A DNA stretch of 64,000 nucleotides, taken from the NCBI GenBank assembly GCA_949126835.1, contig OX421495.1:24923733-24987732 (forward strand), written 5' to 3'. How positions within the stretch are numbered: the first letter of the stretch is position 1; each line of letters opens with the position of its first letter. The DNA is from Anisus vortex (taxonomy: Eukaryota > Mollusca > Gastropoda > Planorbidae). Under the pieces are notes generated by a model. It had not been told where the DNA came from. It searched no databases and worked only from the letters and a program-made list of their open reading frames with translations. The position numbers and the translations under genes are program-made. Positions 46,450 to 58,000 of this stretch are shown one piece after another.

Positions 46450-46980
46450 AAATTACAAGTCTTTGTTTTGTTATTATGTCATTGTCTCGTGTCATGAAGG
46501 CCATGAAATACATGTCCACACTATTCATAATGTAGCCTACTAAGGGTTAATAGATACATTAATCAATACGTAACACGTTTAATTGATGTTTAGATTTTGA
46601 GACAATTAAAATTTTTTTTTTTTTTTTTATAGACCAATATAATAATTCAAGCTTTTTCTTAGATTAGTAGTTCTAAAGTAAACCTCTCAGTTCTTGATGA
46701 ATAAAAGTTTAACAATTTTCGTTAGCCACGACACACGACACACGACAGGATTGTGTGATCAGAACAATGCCCAGTCACCCTTACTGTAATCTTCAGTTCA
46801 GAGTTCGCTGTACCCAGTGCCGTGTAGTAAATTTTATAAGTAGGACGCAATTGCCGCCCTTTAAATATTTTTTTTATACAGTCTAGAATTATTTAGATTT
46901 TGCTGCTTATGCCGCCTAATTACGGTACTAAATGATAAGAAAAAGACAAGTGGGCATAGTGTTCTAATAGTGGAGCATGG
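46450..46980. other. Spacer
   Basis: No gene. A SINE A fragment (ACAATGCCCAGTCACC) lies near 46764, and CAGTGCCGTGTAG/CTAATTACGGTACT at 46818-46930 may be a small inverted-end element without a clear target duplication. Confidence 0.4.
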
Positions 46981-46982
46981 TT

Positions 46983-47205
46983 ATCGACTGGTCCAGCGGT
47001 TAGTTCACCGGACTATCAACCAAAAAAACCAACTGACACGTTGCGGGTTCTATCCCTGCCACTGACCGGATCTCTGTCGCCCTGCAGGAGTTTTGGGCCT
47101 AGTGGACGTAATAATCTTCTATCTAGAAGGAACGTCTGTAAACTTATAAGATATAAGATAACTTTGTTGCCGACCAAATTTATATAGCCGAATAAAGATT
47201 TAAAT
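46983..47205 (+). mobile_element. tRNA-derived SINE, family B
   Basis: A tRNA-like head with an A-box-like TGGTCCAGCGGTTAGTTC and a B-box-like GCGGGTTCTATCCC (about 47043). The body GTCGCCCTGCAGGAGTT follows, then a tail with ACGTAATAATCTTCTATC and AACGTCTGTAA, which matches the plus strand of the LINE fragment at 37.5 kb. It ends GAATAAAGATTT. Confidence 0.65.
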
Positions 47206-47459
47206 AATAGCGTAATAACTTCATGTTAATGTTTTTTCCCTTTTGTTTAACCTTTTTTTTTTATGTGTAAAATCAGGTGTTTAATATAGTGTGTATTAAT
47301 TATTAGTTTAAATGACAATTATTACTATTTTAAAGACAAAAGAACTTAAGGAAAAAAACCTGAAAAAAAAATAGGCATGTCATAGGCCTTCTACAGTAAT
47401 ATGACTAAACAAACATATTTCCTTTAAGGAAGAATTGGGGTGTTAAGTGAAAGAAAAAT

Positions 47460-47500
47460 TTAATTTCAGACGGAAACCTGCAGGTGATGTAGGCCTATAG
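47460..47500 (+). pseudogene. Relic of Spaetzle-like exon 4/donor junction
   Basis: ACGGAAACCTGCAGGT at 47470-47485 is identical over 16 bases to the end of exon 4 plus the donor of gene B (43842-43857 region). It is followed by GATGTAGGCCTATAG, which resembles the 46-bp array unit. It looks like the first, least changed unit of the array, cut off by the SINE at 47507. Confidence 0.6.
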
Positions 47501-47506
47501 CTTAAG

Positions 47507-47773
47507 TAAAGTACCCTTCGGACCAAACTGATCATAGGGCTGGTGAAGCAGCATTCCCCAGTTTCTGTGGCTAGGGCATACTAAGGGATGTGTGGCTCGC
47601 ACAATGCCCAGCCGCCTTTACTTTACACCAACTAATGTCAGGTACCCATCAGAGCTGGGTAGACTCAGGGACACCCTCAAGTCCCGGAAAAAAGACCTAG
47701 CCTGCACCAGGATTGGAACATAAAACCTTCGGATCGCCAGTCGAACGAGCTACCGCTTGGCCACCGTTCCCAT
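47507..47773 (-). mobile_element. SINE, family A, full-length
   Basis: Reverse-oriented. It starts AAAGTACCCTTCGGACC and ends with the tRNA-like head complement (GGATCGCCAGTCGAACG, GAGCTACCGCTTGGCCACCG). It is inserted inside the first unit of the 46-bp array, since unit sequence resumes directly after it (ATAATGTATAGTTTAG). Confidence 0.85.
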
Positions 47774-50700
47774 AATGTATAGTTTAGTACACAATATTTT
47801 CCAAGAGAAACATGAAGATACGGTATAGTTTAGTACACAATATTTCCCCACAGAAACATGAAGGTAATGTATAGTTTAGTACACAATATTTCCCAACAGA
47901 AACATGAAGGTACGGTATAGTTTAGTACACAATAATTCCCCACAGAAACATGAAGGTAATGTATAGTTTAGTACACAATATTTACCAACAGAAACATGAA
48001 GGTAATGTATAGTTTAGTACACAATATTTAACAACAGAAACATGAAGGTAATGCATAGTTTAGTACACAATATTTACCAACAGAAACATGAAGGTAATGT
48101 ATAGTTTAGTACACAATATTTCCCAACAGAAACATGAAGGTAATGTATAGTTTAGTACACAATATTTACCAACAGAAACATGAAGGTCATGTATAATTTA
48201 GTACACAATATTTACCAACAGAAACATGAAGGTAATGTATAGTTTAGTACACAATATTTACCAACAGAAACATGAAGGTAATGTATAGTTTAGTACACAA
48301 TATTTACCAACAGAAACATGAAGGTACTGTATAGTTTAGTACACAATATTTACCAACAGAAACATGAAGGTCATGTATAATTTAGTACACAATATTTACC
48401 AACAGAAACATGAAGGTAATGTATAGTTTAGTACACAATATTTACCAACAGAAACATGAAGGTCATGTATAGTTTAGTACACAATATTTACCAACAGAAA
48501 CATGAAGGTAATGTATAGTTTAGTACACAATATTCCCCCACAGAAACATGAAGATAATGTATAGTTTAGTACACAATATTTCCCCACAGAAACATGAAGG
48601 TAATGTTTAGTTTAGTACACAATATTTCCCCACAAATTCATGAAGGTAAGGTATAGTGTAGTACACAATATATCCCCACAGAAACATGAAGATAATGTAT
48701 TGTTTAGTACACAATATTTCCCCACAGAAACATGAAGGTAATGTATAGTTTAGTACACAAAATTCCCCCACAGAAACATGAAGATAATGTTTAGTTTAGT
48801 ACACAATATTTCCCCACAAAATCATGTAGGTAAGGTATAGTGTAGTACACAATATATCCCCACAGAAACCTGAAGATAATGTATTGTTTAGTACACAATA
48901 TTTCCCCACAGAAACATGAAGATAATGTATAGTTTAGTACACAATATTTCCCCACAGAAACATGAAGATAATGTATAGTTTAGTACACAATATTTACCAA
49001 CAGAAACATGAAGATAATGTATAGTTTAGTACACAATATTTACCAACAGAAACATGAAGGTAATGTATAGTTTAGTACACAATATTTACCAACAGAAACA
49101 TAAAGGTCATGTATAGTTTAGTACACAATATTTACCAACAGAAACATGAAGGTCATGTATAGTTTAGTACACAATATTTACCAACAGAAACATGAAGGTA
49201 ATGTATAGTTTAGTACACAATATTTACCAACAGAAACATGAAGGTCATGTATAGTTTAGTACACAATATTTACCAACAGAAACATGAAGGTAATGTATAG
49301 TTTAGTACACAATTTTTACCAACAGAAACATGCAGGTAATGTATAGTTTAGTACACAATATTTACCAACAGAAACATGAAGGTAATGTATAGTTTAGTAC
49401 ACAATATTTACCAACAGAAACATGAAGGTCATGTATAATTTAGTACACAATATTTACCAACAGAAACATGAAGGTAATGTATAGTTTAGTACACAATATT
49501 TACCAACAGAAACATGAAGGTAATGTATAGTTTAGTACACAATATTTACCAACAGAAACATGAAGGTAATGTATAGTTTAGTACACAATATTTACCAACA
49601 GAAACATGAAGGTCATGTATAATTTAGTACACAATATTTACCAACAGAAACATGAAGGTAATGTATAGTTTAGTACACAATATTTACCAACAGAAACATG
49701 AAGGTCATGTATAGTTTAGTACACAATATTTACCAACAGAAACATGAAGGTAATGTATAGTTTAGTACACAATATTCCCCCACAGAAACATGAAGATAAT
49801 GTATAGTTTAGTACACAATATTTCCCCACAGAAACATGAAGGTAATGTTTAGTTTAGTACACAATATTTCCCCACAAATTCATGAAGGTAAGGTATAGTG
49901 TAGTACACAATATATCCCCACAGAAACATGAAGATAATGTATTGTTTAGTACACAATATTTCCCCACAGAAACATGAAGGTAATGTATAGTTTAGTACAC
50001 AAAATTCCCCCACAGATACATGAAGATAATGTTTAGTTTAGTACACAATATTTCCCCACAAAATCATGTAGGTAAGGTATAGTGTAGTACACAATATATC
50101 CCCACAGAAACCTGAAGATAATGTATTGTTTAGTACACAATATTTCCCCACAGAAACATGAAGATAATGTATAGTTTAGTACACAATATTTCCCCACAGA
50201 AACATGAAGATAATGTATAGTTTAGTACACAATAATTCCCCACAGAAACATGAAGGTAATGTATAGTTTAGTACACAATATTTACCAACAGAAACATGAA
50301 GGTAATGTATAGTTTAGTACACAATATTTAACAACAGAAACATGAAGGTAATGCATAGTTTAGTACACAATATTTACCAACAGAAACATGAAGGTAATGT
50401 ATAGTTTAGTACACAATATTTCCCAACAGAAACATGAAGGTAATGTATAGTTTAGTACACAATATTTACCAACAGAAACATGAAGGTACTGTATAGTTTA
50501 GTACACAATATTTACCAACAGAAACATGAAGGTCATGTATAATTTAGTACACAATATTTACCAACAGAAACATGAAGGTAATGTATAGTTTAGTACACAA
50601 TATTTACCAACAGAAACATGAAGGTAATGTATAGTTTAGTACACAATATTCCCCCACAGAAACATGAAGATAATGTATAGTTTAGTACACAATATTTCCC

Positions 50701-53700
50701 CACAGAAACATGAAGGTAATGTTTAGTTTAGTACACAATATTTCCCCACAAATTCATGAAGGTAAGGTATAGTGTAGTACACAATATATCCCCACAGAAA
50801 CATGAAGATAATGTATTGTTTAGTACACAATATTTCCCCACAGAAACATGAAGGTAATGTATAGTTTAGTACACAAAATTCCCCCACAGAAACATGAAGA
50901 TAATGTTTAGTTTAGTACACAATATTTCCCCACAAAATCATGTAGGTAAGGTATAGTGTAGTACACAATATATCCCCACAGAAACCTGAAGATAATGTAT
51001 TGTTTAGTACACAATATTTCCCCACAGAAACATGAAGATAATGTATAGTTTAGTACACAATATTTCCCCACAGAAACATGAAGATAATGTATAGTTTAGT
51101 ACACAATATTTACCAACAGAAACATGAAGATAATGTATAGTTTAGTACACAATATTTACCAACAGAAACATGAAGGTAATGTATAGTTTAGTACACAATA
51201 TTTACCAACAGAAACATAAAGGTCATGTATAGTTTAGTACACAATATTTACCAACAGAAACATGAAGGTCATGTATAGTTTAGTACACAATATTTACCAA
51301 CAGAAACATGAAGGTAATGTATAGTTTAGTACACAATATTTACCAACAGAAACATGAAGGTCATGTATAGTTTAGTACACAATATTTACCAACAGAAACA
51401 TGAAGGTAATGTATAGTTTAGTACACAATTTTTACCAACAGAAACATGCAGGTAATGTATAGTTTAGTACACAATATTTACCAACAGAAACATGAAGGTA
51501 ATGTATAGTTTAGTACACAATATTTACCAACAGAAACATGAAGGTCATGTATAATTTAGTACACAATATTTACCAACAGAAACATGAAGGTAATGTATAG
51601 TTTAGTACACAATATTTACCAACAGAAACATGAAGGTAATGTATAGTTTAGTACACAATATTTACCAACAGAAACATGAAGGTAATGTATAGTTTAGTAC
51701 ACAATATTTACCAACAGAAACATGAAGGTCATGTATAATTTAGTACACAATATTTACCAACAGAAACATGAAGGTAATGTATAGTTTAGTACACAATATT
51801 TACCAACAGAAACATGAAGGTCATGTATAGTTTAGTACACAATATTTACCAACAGAAACATGAAGGTAATGTATAGTTTAGTACACAATATTCCCCCACA
51901 GAAACATGAAGATAATGTATAGTTTAGTACACAATATTTCCCCACAGAAACATGAAGGTAATGTTTAGTTTAGTACACAATATTTCCCCACAAATTCATG
52001 AAGGTAAGGTATAGTGTAGTACACAATATATCCCCACAGAAACATGAAGATAATGTATTGTTTAGTACACAATATTTCCCCACAGAAACATGAAGGTAAT
52101 GTATAGTGTAGTACACAAAATTCCCCCACAGAAACATGAAGATAATGTTTAGTTTAGTACACAATATTTCCCCACAAAATCATGTAGGTAAGGTATAGTG
52201 TAGTACACAATATATCCCCACAGAAACCTGAAGATAATGTATTGTTTAGTACACAATATTTCCCCACAGAAACATGAAGATAATGTATAGTTTAGTACAC
52301 AATATTTCCCCACAGAAACATGAAGATAATGTATAGTTTAGTACACAATATTTACCAACAGAAACATGAAGATAATGTATAGTTTAGTACACAATATTTA
52401 CCAACAGAAACATGAAGGTAATGTATAGTTTAGTACACAATATTTACCAACAGAAACATGAAGGTAATGTATAGTTTAGTACACAATTTTTACCAACAGA
52501 AACATGCAGGTAATGTATAGTTTAGTACACAATATTTACCAACAGAAACATGAAGGTAATGTATAGTTTAGTACACAATATTTACCAACAGAAACATGAA
52601 GGTCATGTATAATTTAGTACACAATATTTACCAACAGAAACATGAAGGTAATGTATAGTTTAGTACACAATATTTACCAACAGAAACATGAAGGTAATGT
52701 ATAGTTTAGTACACAATATTTACCAACAGAAACATGAAGGTAATGTATAGTTTAGTACACAATATTTACCAACAGAAACATGAAGGTCATGTATAATTTA
52801 GTACACAATATTTACCAACAGAAACATGAAGGTAATGTATAGTTTAGTACACAATATTTACCAACAGAAACATGAAGGTCATGTATAGTTTAGTACACAA
52901 TATTTACCAACAGAAACATGAAGGTAATGTATAGTTTAGTACACAATATTCCCCCACAGAAACATGAAGATAATGTATAGTTTAGTACACAATATTTCCC
53001 CACAGAAACATGAAGGTAATGTTTAGTTTAGTACACAATATTTCCCCACAAATTCATGAAGGTAAGGTATAGTGTAGTACACAATATATCCCCACAGAAA
53101 CATGAAGATAATGTATTGTTTAGTACACAATATTTCCCCACAGAAACATGAAGGTAATGTATAGTTTAGTACACAAATTCCCCCACAGAAACATGAAGAT
53201 AATGTTTAGTTTAGTACACAATATTTTCCCACAAAATCATGAAGGTAAGGTATAGTGTAGTACACAATATATCCCCACAGAAACATGAAGATAATGTATT
53301 GTTTAGTACACAATATTTCCCCACAGAAATATGAAGATAATGTATAGTTTAGTACACAATATTTCCCCACAGAAACATGAAGATAATGTATAGTTTAGTA
53401 CACAATATTTACCAACAGAAACATGAAGATAATGTATAGTTTAGTACACAATATTTACCAACAGAAACATGAAGGTAATGTATAGTTTAGTACACAATAT
53501 TTCCCCAGAGAAACATGATGGTAATGTATAGTTTAGTACACAATATTTACCAACAGAAACATGAAGGTAATGTATAGTTTAGTACACAATTTTTCCCCAC
53601 AGAAACATGACGGTAATGTATAGTTTAGTGCACAATATTTCCCCACAGAAACATGAAGGTAATGTATAGTTTAGTACACAATATTTACCAACAGAAACAT

Positions 53701-53822
53701 GAAGGTAATGTATAGTTTAGTACACAATGTTTCCCCACAGAAACATGACGGTAATGTATAGTTTAGTGCACAATATTTCCCCACAGAAACATGAAGGTAA
53801 TGTATAGTTTAGTACTCAATAT
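47774..53822 (+). repeat. 46-bp satellite array derived from an exon/donor junction
   Basis: About 130 tandem copies of a 46-bp unit: ACACAATATTTACCAACAG, AAACATGAAGGTAATG, TATAGTTTAGT. Subtypes differ at TACCAACAG/TCCCCACAG and GAAGGT/GAAGAT. The variant CACAAATTCATGAAGG occurs at 48631, 49873, 50747, 51989 and 53047. The intervals are 1242, 874, 1242 and 1058, exactly 27, 19, 27 and 23 units, which shows higher-order repeat structure. Unit bases ACAATATTTCCCAACAG to AAGGTA match gene B exon 4 plus donor at about 27 of 30 positions. Confidence 0.95.
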
Positions 53823-53877
53823 TTTGTGATAAATATAATTTATTCAAGATTTCAATAAATAGTACATGCACACATAG

Positions 53878-54057
53878 AGGGCACTGCTGGCGTACCAAAG
53901 GTCCTGGGTTCGAATCCTGGTGCAAGCTAGGATTTTTTTCCCGGGTGTAGAGGGTGCCTCTGAGTCCACCCAGCTGCGATGGGTACCTGACCTTAGATGA
54001 AGTAAAGAAAAGGCGGCTGTGCATTGTGCTGGCCACACAATCACCTAGTATGGTTAG
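53878..54057 (+). mobile_element. SINE, family A, 3'-truncated
   Basis: B-box GGGTTCGAATCCTGG near 53908, then GATGGGTACCTGACC and GGCGGCTGTGCATTGTGCTG, ending at about CACACAATCACCTAGT. The opposite-orientation copy at 47507 borders the other end of the satellite array. Confidence 0.83.
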
Positions 54058-55069
54058 TTTGTAGGCTGCTGGCACGCTGAATGAGAGAGAAATCCGACTT
54101 TGGCACACTATTGTTAAAATGTGGCCTACCCATGGACTAGCTGATTTGTCTTCCTATTTGATGTTGGGTATATTAAAAAAGATAGAATAATTTTCGGTGA
54201 CATCCCAATCGACACTACTGAGAAAAAAAAAAAGAAAGGGAATTTCCCAAAAGTTCAAAGGTCAATAGGCGAAATTTACCGTGCTGATGTATAAAAATTT
54301 CAATGCAACAACTGTAATGTTTTGGTTTCTATTCGAACATGAAACAGAATTTATGTCATTTTAGGTAGCACATTTACTTTTGCTACTAATGTAGTGAAAT
54401 ATAGTTTTCATTTAAACACGAAAATTAAACATTTAAGCAGTAAAATCCATACTTGGCTAATTAGCTGCTGAGTTGTCTATATCTAATAATAGGTCGAAGA
54501 ACGAGGCCACGCCCCCCTATTGTTATAGTTTTCTAGATAGTAGTTAAAATAGAACTATCAATTTAAGGTAGGACTACCAATTGAAGCTGGGACTACCAAT
54601 TGAAGCTATAATCATATAAGTGGTAATGTATTTTTATGTTTATTATTTCAATTAATTAGGTCTATATATATAGCCTATATATATATATACATGTATATAT
54701 AAACCTAGTAAATAAGCCCCTATGCCTAATAATAAATGTTTATTACAGGTTAATTCAAGTCATGTAAACATAATATGCCTACATATGTTTTGCATTTTCA
54801 TAACATGATCATATTTATGATATTCACTTGATTTATAAACATAAAAGATCACAGTGTAAAATCATTAAAAAGGACTATAGTTGACCCTTTGATTCAAGTT
54901 TTATTCTTTATTGAGAATTATAATACCATATTAATATTACCATTGGGAAAAAATATTATAGCTCTAATACATTTTTTAAAAATAGTACTTTTTAAAAGAA
55001 TAATATTGATGATATAATTAGTGTTTGTTGTCACGCGATAGTTTAAACATTATTTTTTTTATTTAACAG
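54058..55069. other. Spacer or intron before the C1q gene
   Basis: AT-rich. I searched for a signal-peptide exon with an ATG and a donor and found none that I would defend. A small triplication of GGACTACCAATTGAAGC lies near 54560-54606. Confidence 0.4.
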
Positions 55070-58000
55070 AAAATGAGAACAACCAGTCAAATCATGATCA
55101 TTTCTGCTCACTTGGGTTTTCTGGAGGACAGAAGAAGTCAGCTGCAAACACAAATTGATTCTATACTAACAGTAACAAAATGCTATTGCCAACTTATATA
55201 ATAAACTAGGATAGACCTATGTGTGCCTGGTTCTCGGAACCGGTTAAAATTGATTTTCAAATACCCGTTGCATTGTAACTACCTATGCATTTATAATGAG
55301 CACAAAAGTCTGAATAAAGTTGATCCCGGCAATTTAAACTTTGCCCGCTACAAAGTTTATAAGACCTATATGACACGAATTTAAACATAAACAAAATTTT
55401 GTTATCTTCATTTATAAAGTTCATTCGCAAACCTAATAAATTAAAGGGAAACAATATTATCCAATAGCCAAGAATTGAACAGGAGACGTCGTTCGTAAAC
55501 TATGGAGTCTAGAGGGTTTGAAAAAGTTTGACAGTTTTTGAGTTGTTGACAAATTATGGGATAAAGGGGAATCAGGCTACACGTAGGGCTATTTAGTCAA
55601 GGGGCCTATTGATGTGCGTCAAACATGTCACAATGTATTGTTTTGTCAACTATATAAATTTATTTTATATTAAATAGTATTCATAATAATTTTAAATATT
55701 GTTAGATTATTTGTTAAAATAAGGCATACTTTTTGGGCAATTTAGTCTAGATAAAAACGTAATTAAAAGAAGGGGGCATAATTAATTTATTTTAGAGAGA
55801 CTTTTGCTTACACTGGTTATGGTTGATTAGACCCTTAGTAAAAATAGACTAGGCCAGGGGTCTAAAGAGACTAAAGAGCCAAAAGTTACAATTTACAAAA
55901 TTTCCCAGTTTTTAAAGAGCCACTAACATTTAAGTATATAAATTTGATTTTTGATTAAAAATCAATAGCTTTAAATATGAAATGATATTTATTCATATAA
56001 AAAAAATACAAATGTTTCGCACAAAACATATTAAAGTAATTTAGATATCATCATAAAATATGTAATCAAATAATATAATATATAATATACAAACTATATT
56101 TATTGAATAATAGTTGGTTACAATAGTTACATCAATGGAAGCATTGGCCTTGCATGCCTTTTGAATGTTTGGTTAAATCTGGTTCATAACTTGTTATTGT
56201 CTGTTTCAAGCACGCCTGTAGATTTTATTTGTTAGTTTGCTTCTTACTTTACTTTTTATTATATTCATGCAAATGAACGCTTGCTCGCACGAATATGTTG
56301 ACCCGAAGATCGTTAGCATTCCAAATGCCAACTTCTTCACTTCACTGTAGCATTCTGGAAGACTATTCCATGCGTCAAATATGAGTGCCTCAGCTCGCGA
56401 CATTTCTTTTAGAGCTGTTCAGTTGTGCAGCGTGACGTGCATGCTACTAATTTGCTCTCGAGTTCTGTGAACTTGCCACTCCACAAGTGTTTGGTTTTCA
56501 ATCCAGCAATTGCATTTGAAGCGAACTAGTGTCTCATTTGTATTTGTGTTGAGAGGATTTACTATGAACACCAGAGTATTAGCGTTTGTTTTGAATTTCT
56601 CAAATCTCTCAGCGAATCCATCCATCATTTTGTTTATAGCCATGCTGAAGTAATTCGTGTCAATAGATGCATTGGTTTCATTGCGATTGCTTCAGATGTC
56701 CGAAATGAAGTAATTTACTTCTCTCCATGTCTTCGACAAAAAGAAATAATTTATTTTTGAAGCAAACCACTTCTTCAAGCAAGGCATAGGCTGGGTTTCC
56801 CTTTCCTTGCAGTTTTACATTTAGTTTTAGTTTCTTTGTGATATCCACCAAAAAGTTGATTTTTTGCAGCCATTTGTTTTCTTTCATTTCGGGATGGACA
56901 ATGCCTTTTTCATTGAAGAATGTTTTTATTTCACTCAAGAAATGAACAAAACGTTTCAATACGTTACCCCTGGCAAAACATCGCACCTTATTGTGCAGAA
57001 GTAGGTCAGAATACTGTCTTTCTATTTCTTCAAGAAATTCCTTAAACAGGTGATGGTAGTGTGCTTTTGCCAAATGCTGTTAATGATCTTAATTACCAAG
57101 TTCATGACCTCAACTATTTCGGCCGGAAATGTTTGGGTACAAGCGCCTCTTGGTGAATTATGCAGTGAAACGTTAAAATTTCGTGGTTTATTTTTTGCCG
57201 AAGAATCCTGTCTTACTTCTGGCTGCATTAGTTGCTATGTAAACGATTTTATTTATATCGATTTCAAAGTCTTTCAGGCATTTTCGCACTGCATTTGCTA
57301 TATCTTCTCCACGAGTTTGCCATGAGAGCGTCAGCAATCCTAGCAGTTCTTCTTTTGGGCCTTGGGACGACATATTACATTATTTGAAGATTGTGCCAAG
57401 TTAGCCTACTTAGCATAGAACTCGACTGTTGTTTTTGTTTTATGAAGTTCTTTAACTGCTTTTTTTTTCCGTGCGTCACCGGTTGGATATTTAGCAGCGA
57501 ATCGGTTATGTTTTGTAGTGAAACGTCTTTCCGAATTTGACTTCTTATTGTACAGCGAATCGGGTATGTTTTGTAGTGAAGTGTCTCTCAAAATTTCACT
57601 TCTTATTGTGTGTTTTTCTTGGCAAACGAGACAAGTCGGAAGGCCATCTGTGTTGCATATGAATGCAAACGACTCCAACTGAACACTACCATCCGCTGGG
57701 CTGCTGGTTGGGTGGCTGTAGTAACTAGCGGCTGTCAGCTGTCCATCTACTCTCTACTCCATCTATTATCACTGTTCTCTGTTTAGTGTTTTTATTATGT
57801 TTTCAGTATTTATTTATTTTTTTACAGTTTAATATTTTTGTAGGAGTTTCGAAAATATAATGTTATAATTATTAATATTTGCGCATGGATCTGGAGAGCC
57901 GCATCTTGTCATCGAAAGAGCCGCATGCGGCTCACGAGCCGTAGGTTGCCGACCCCTGGACTAGGCCAATTGAAGTAATAATAAACCTATCTAAAAAATC

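Noticed and set aside
47774..53822. CRISPR-like array
   Set aside because: Eukaryotic context, units directly abutting with no unique spacers; a satellite.
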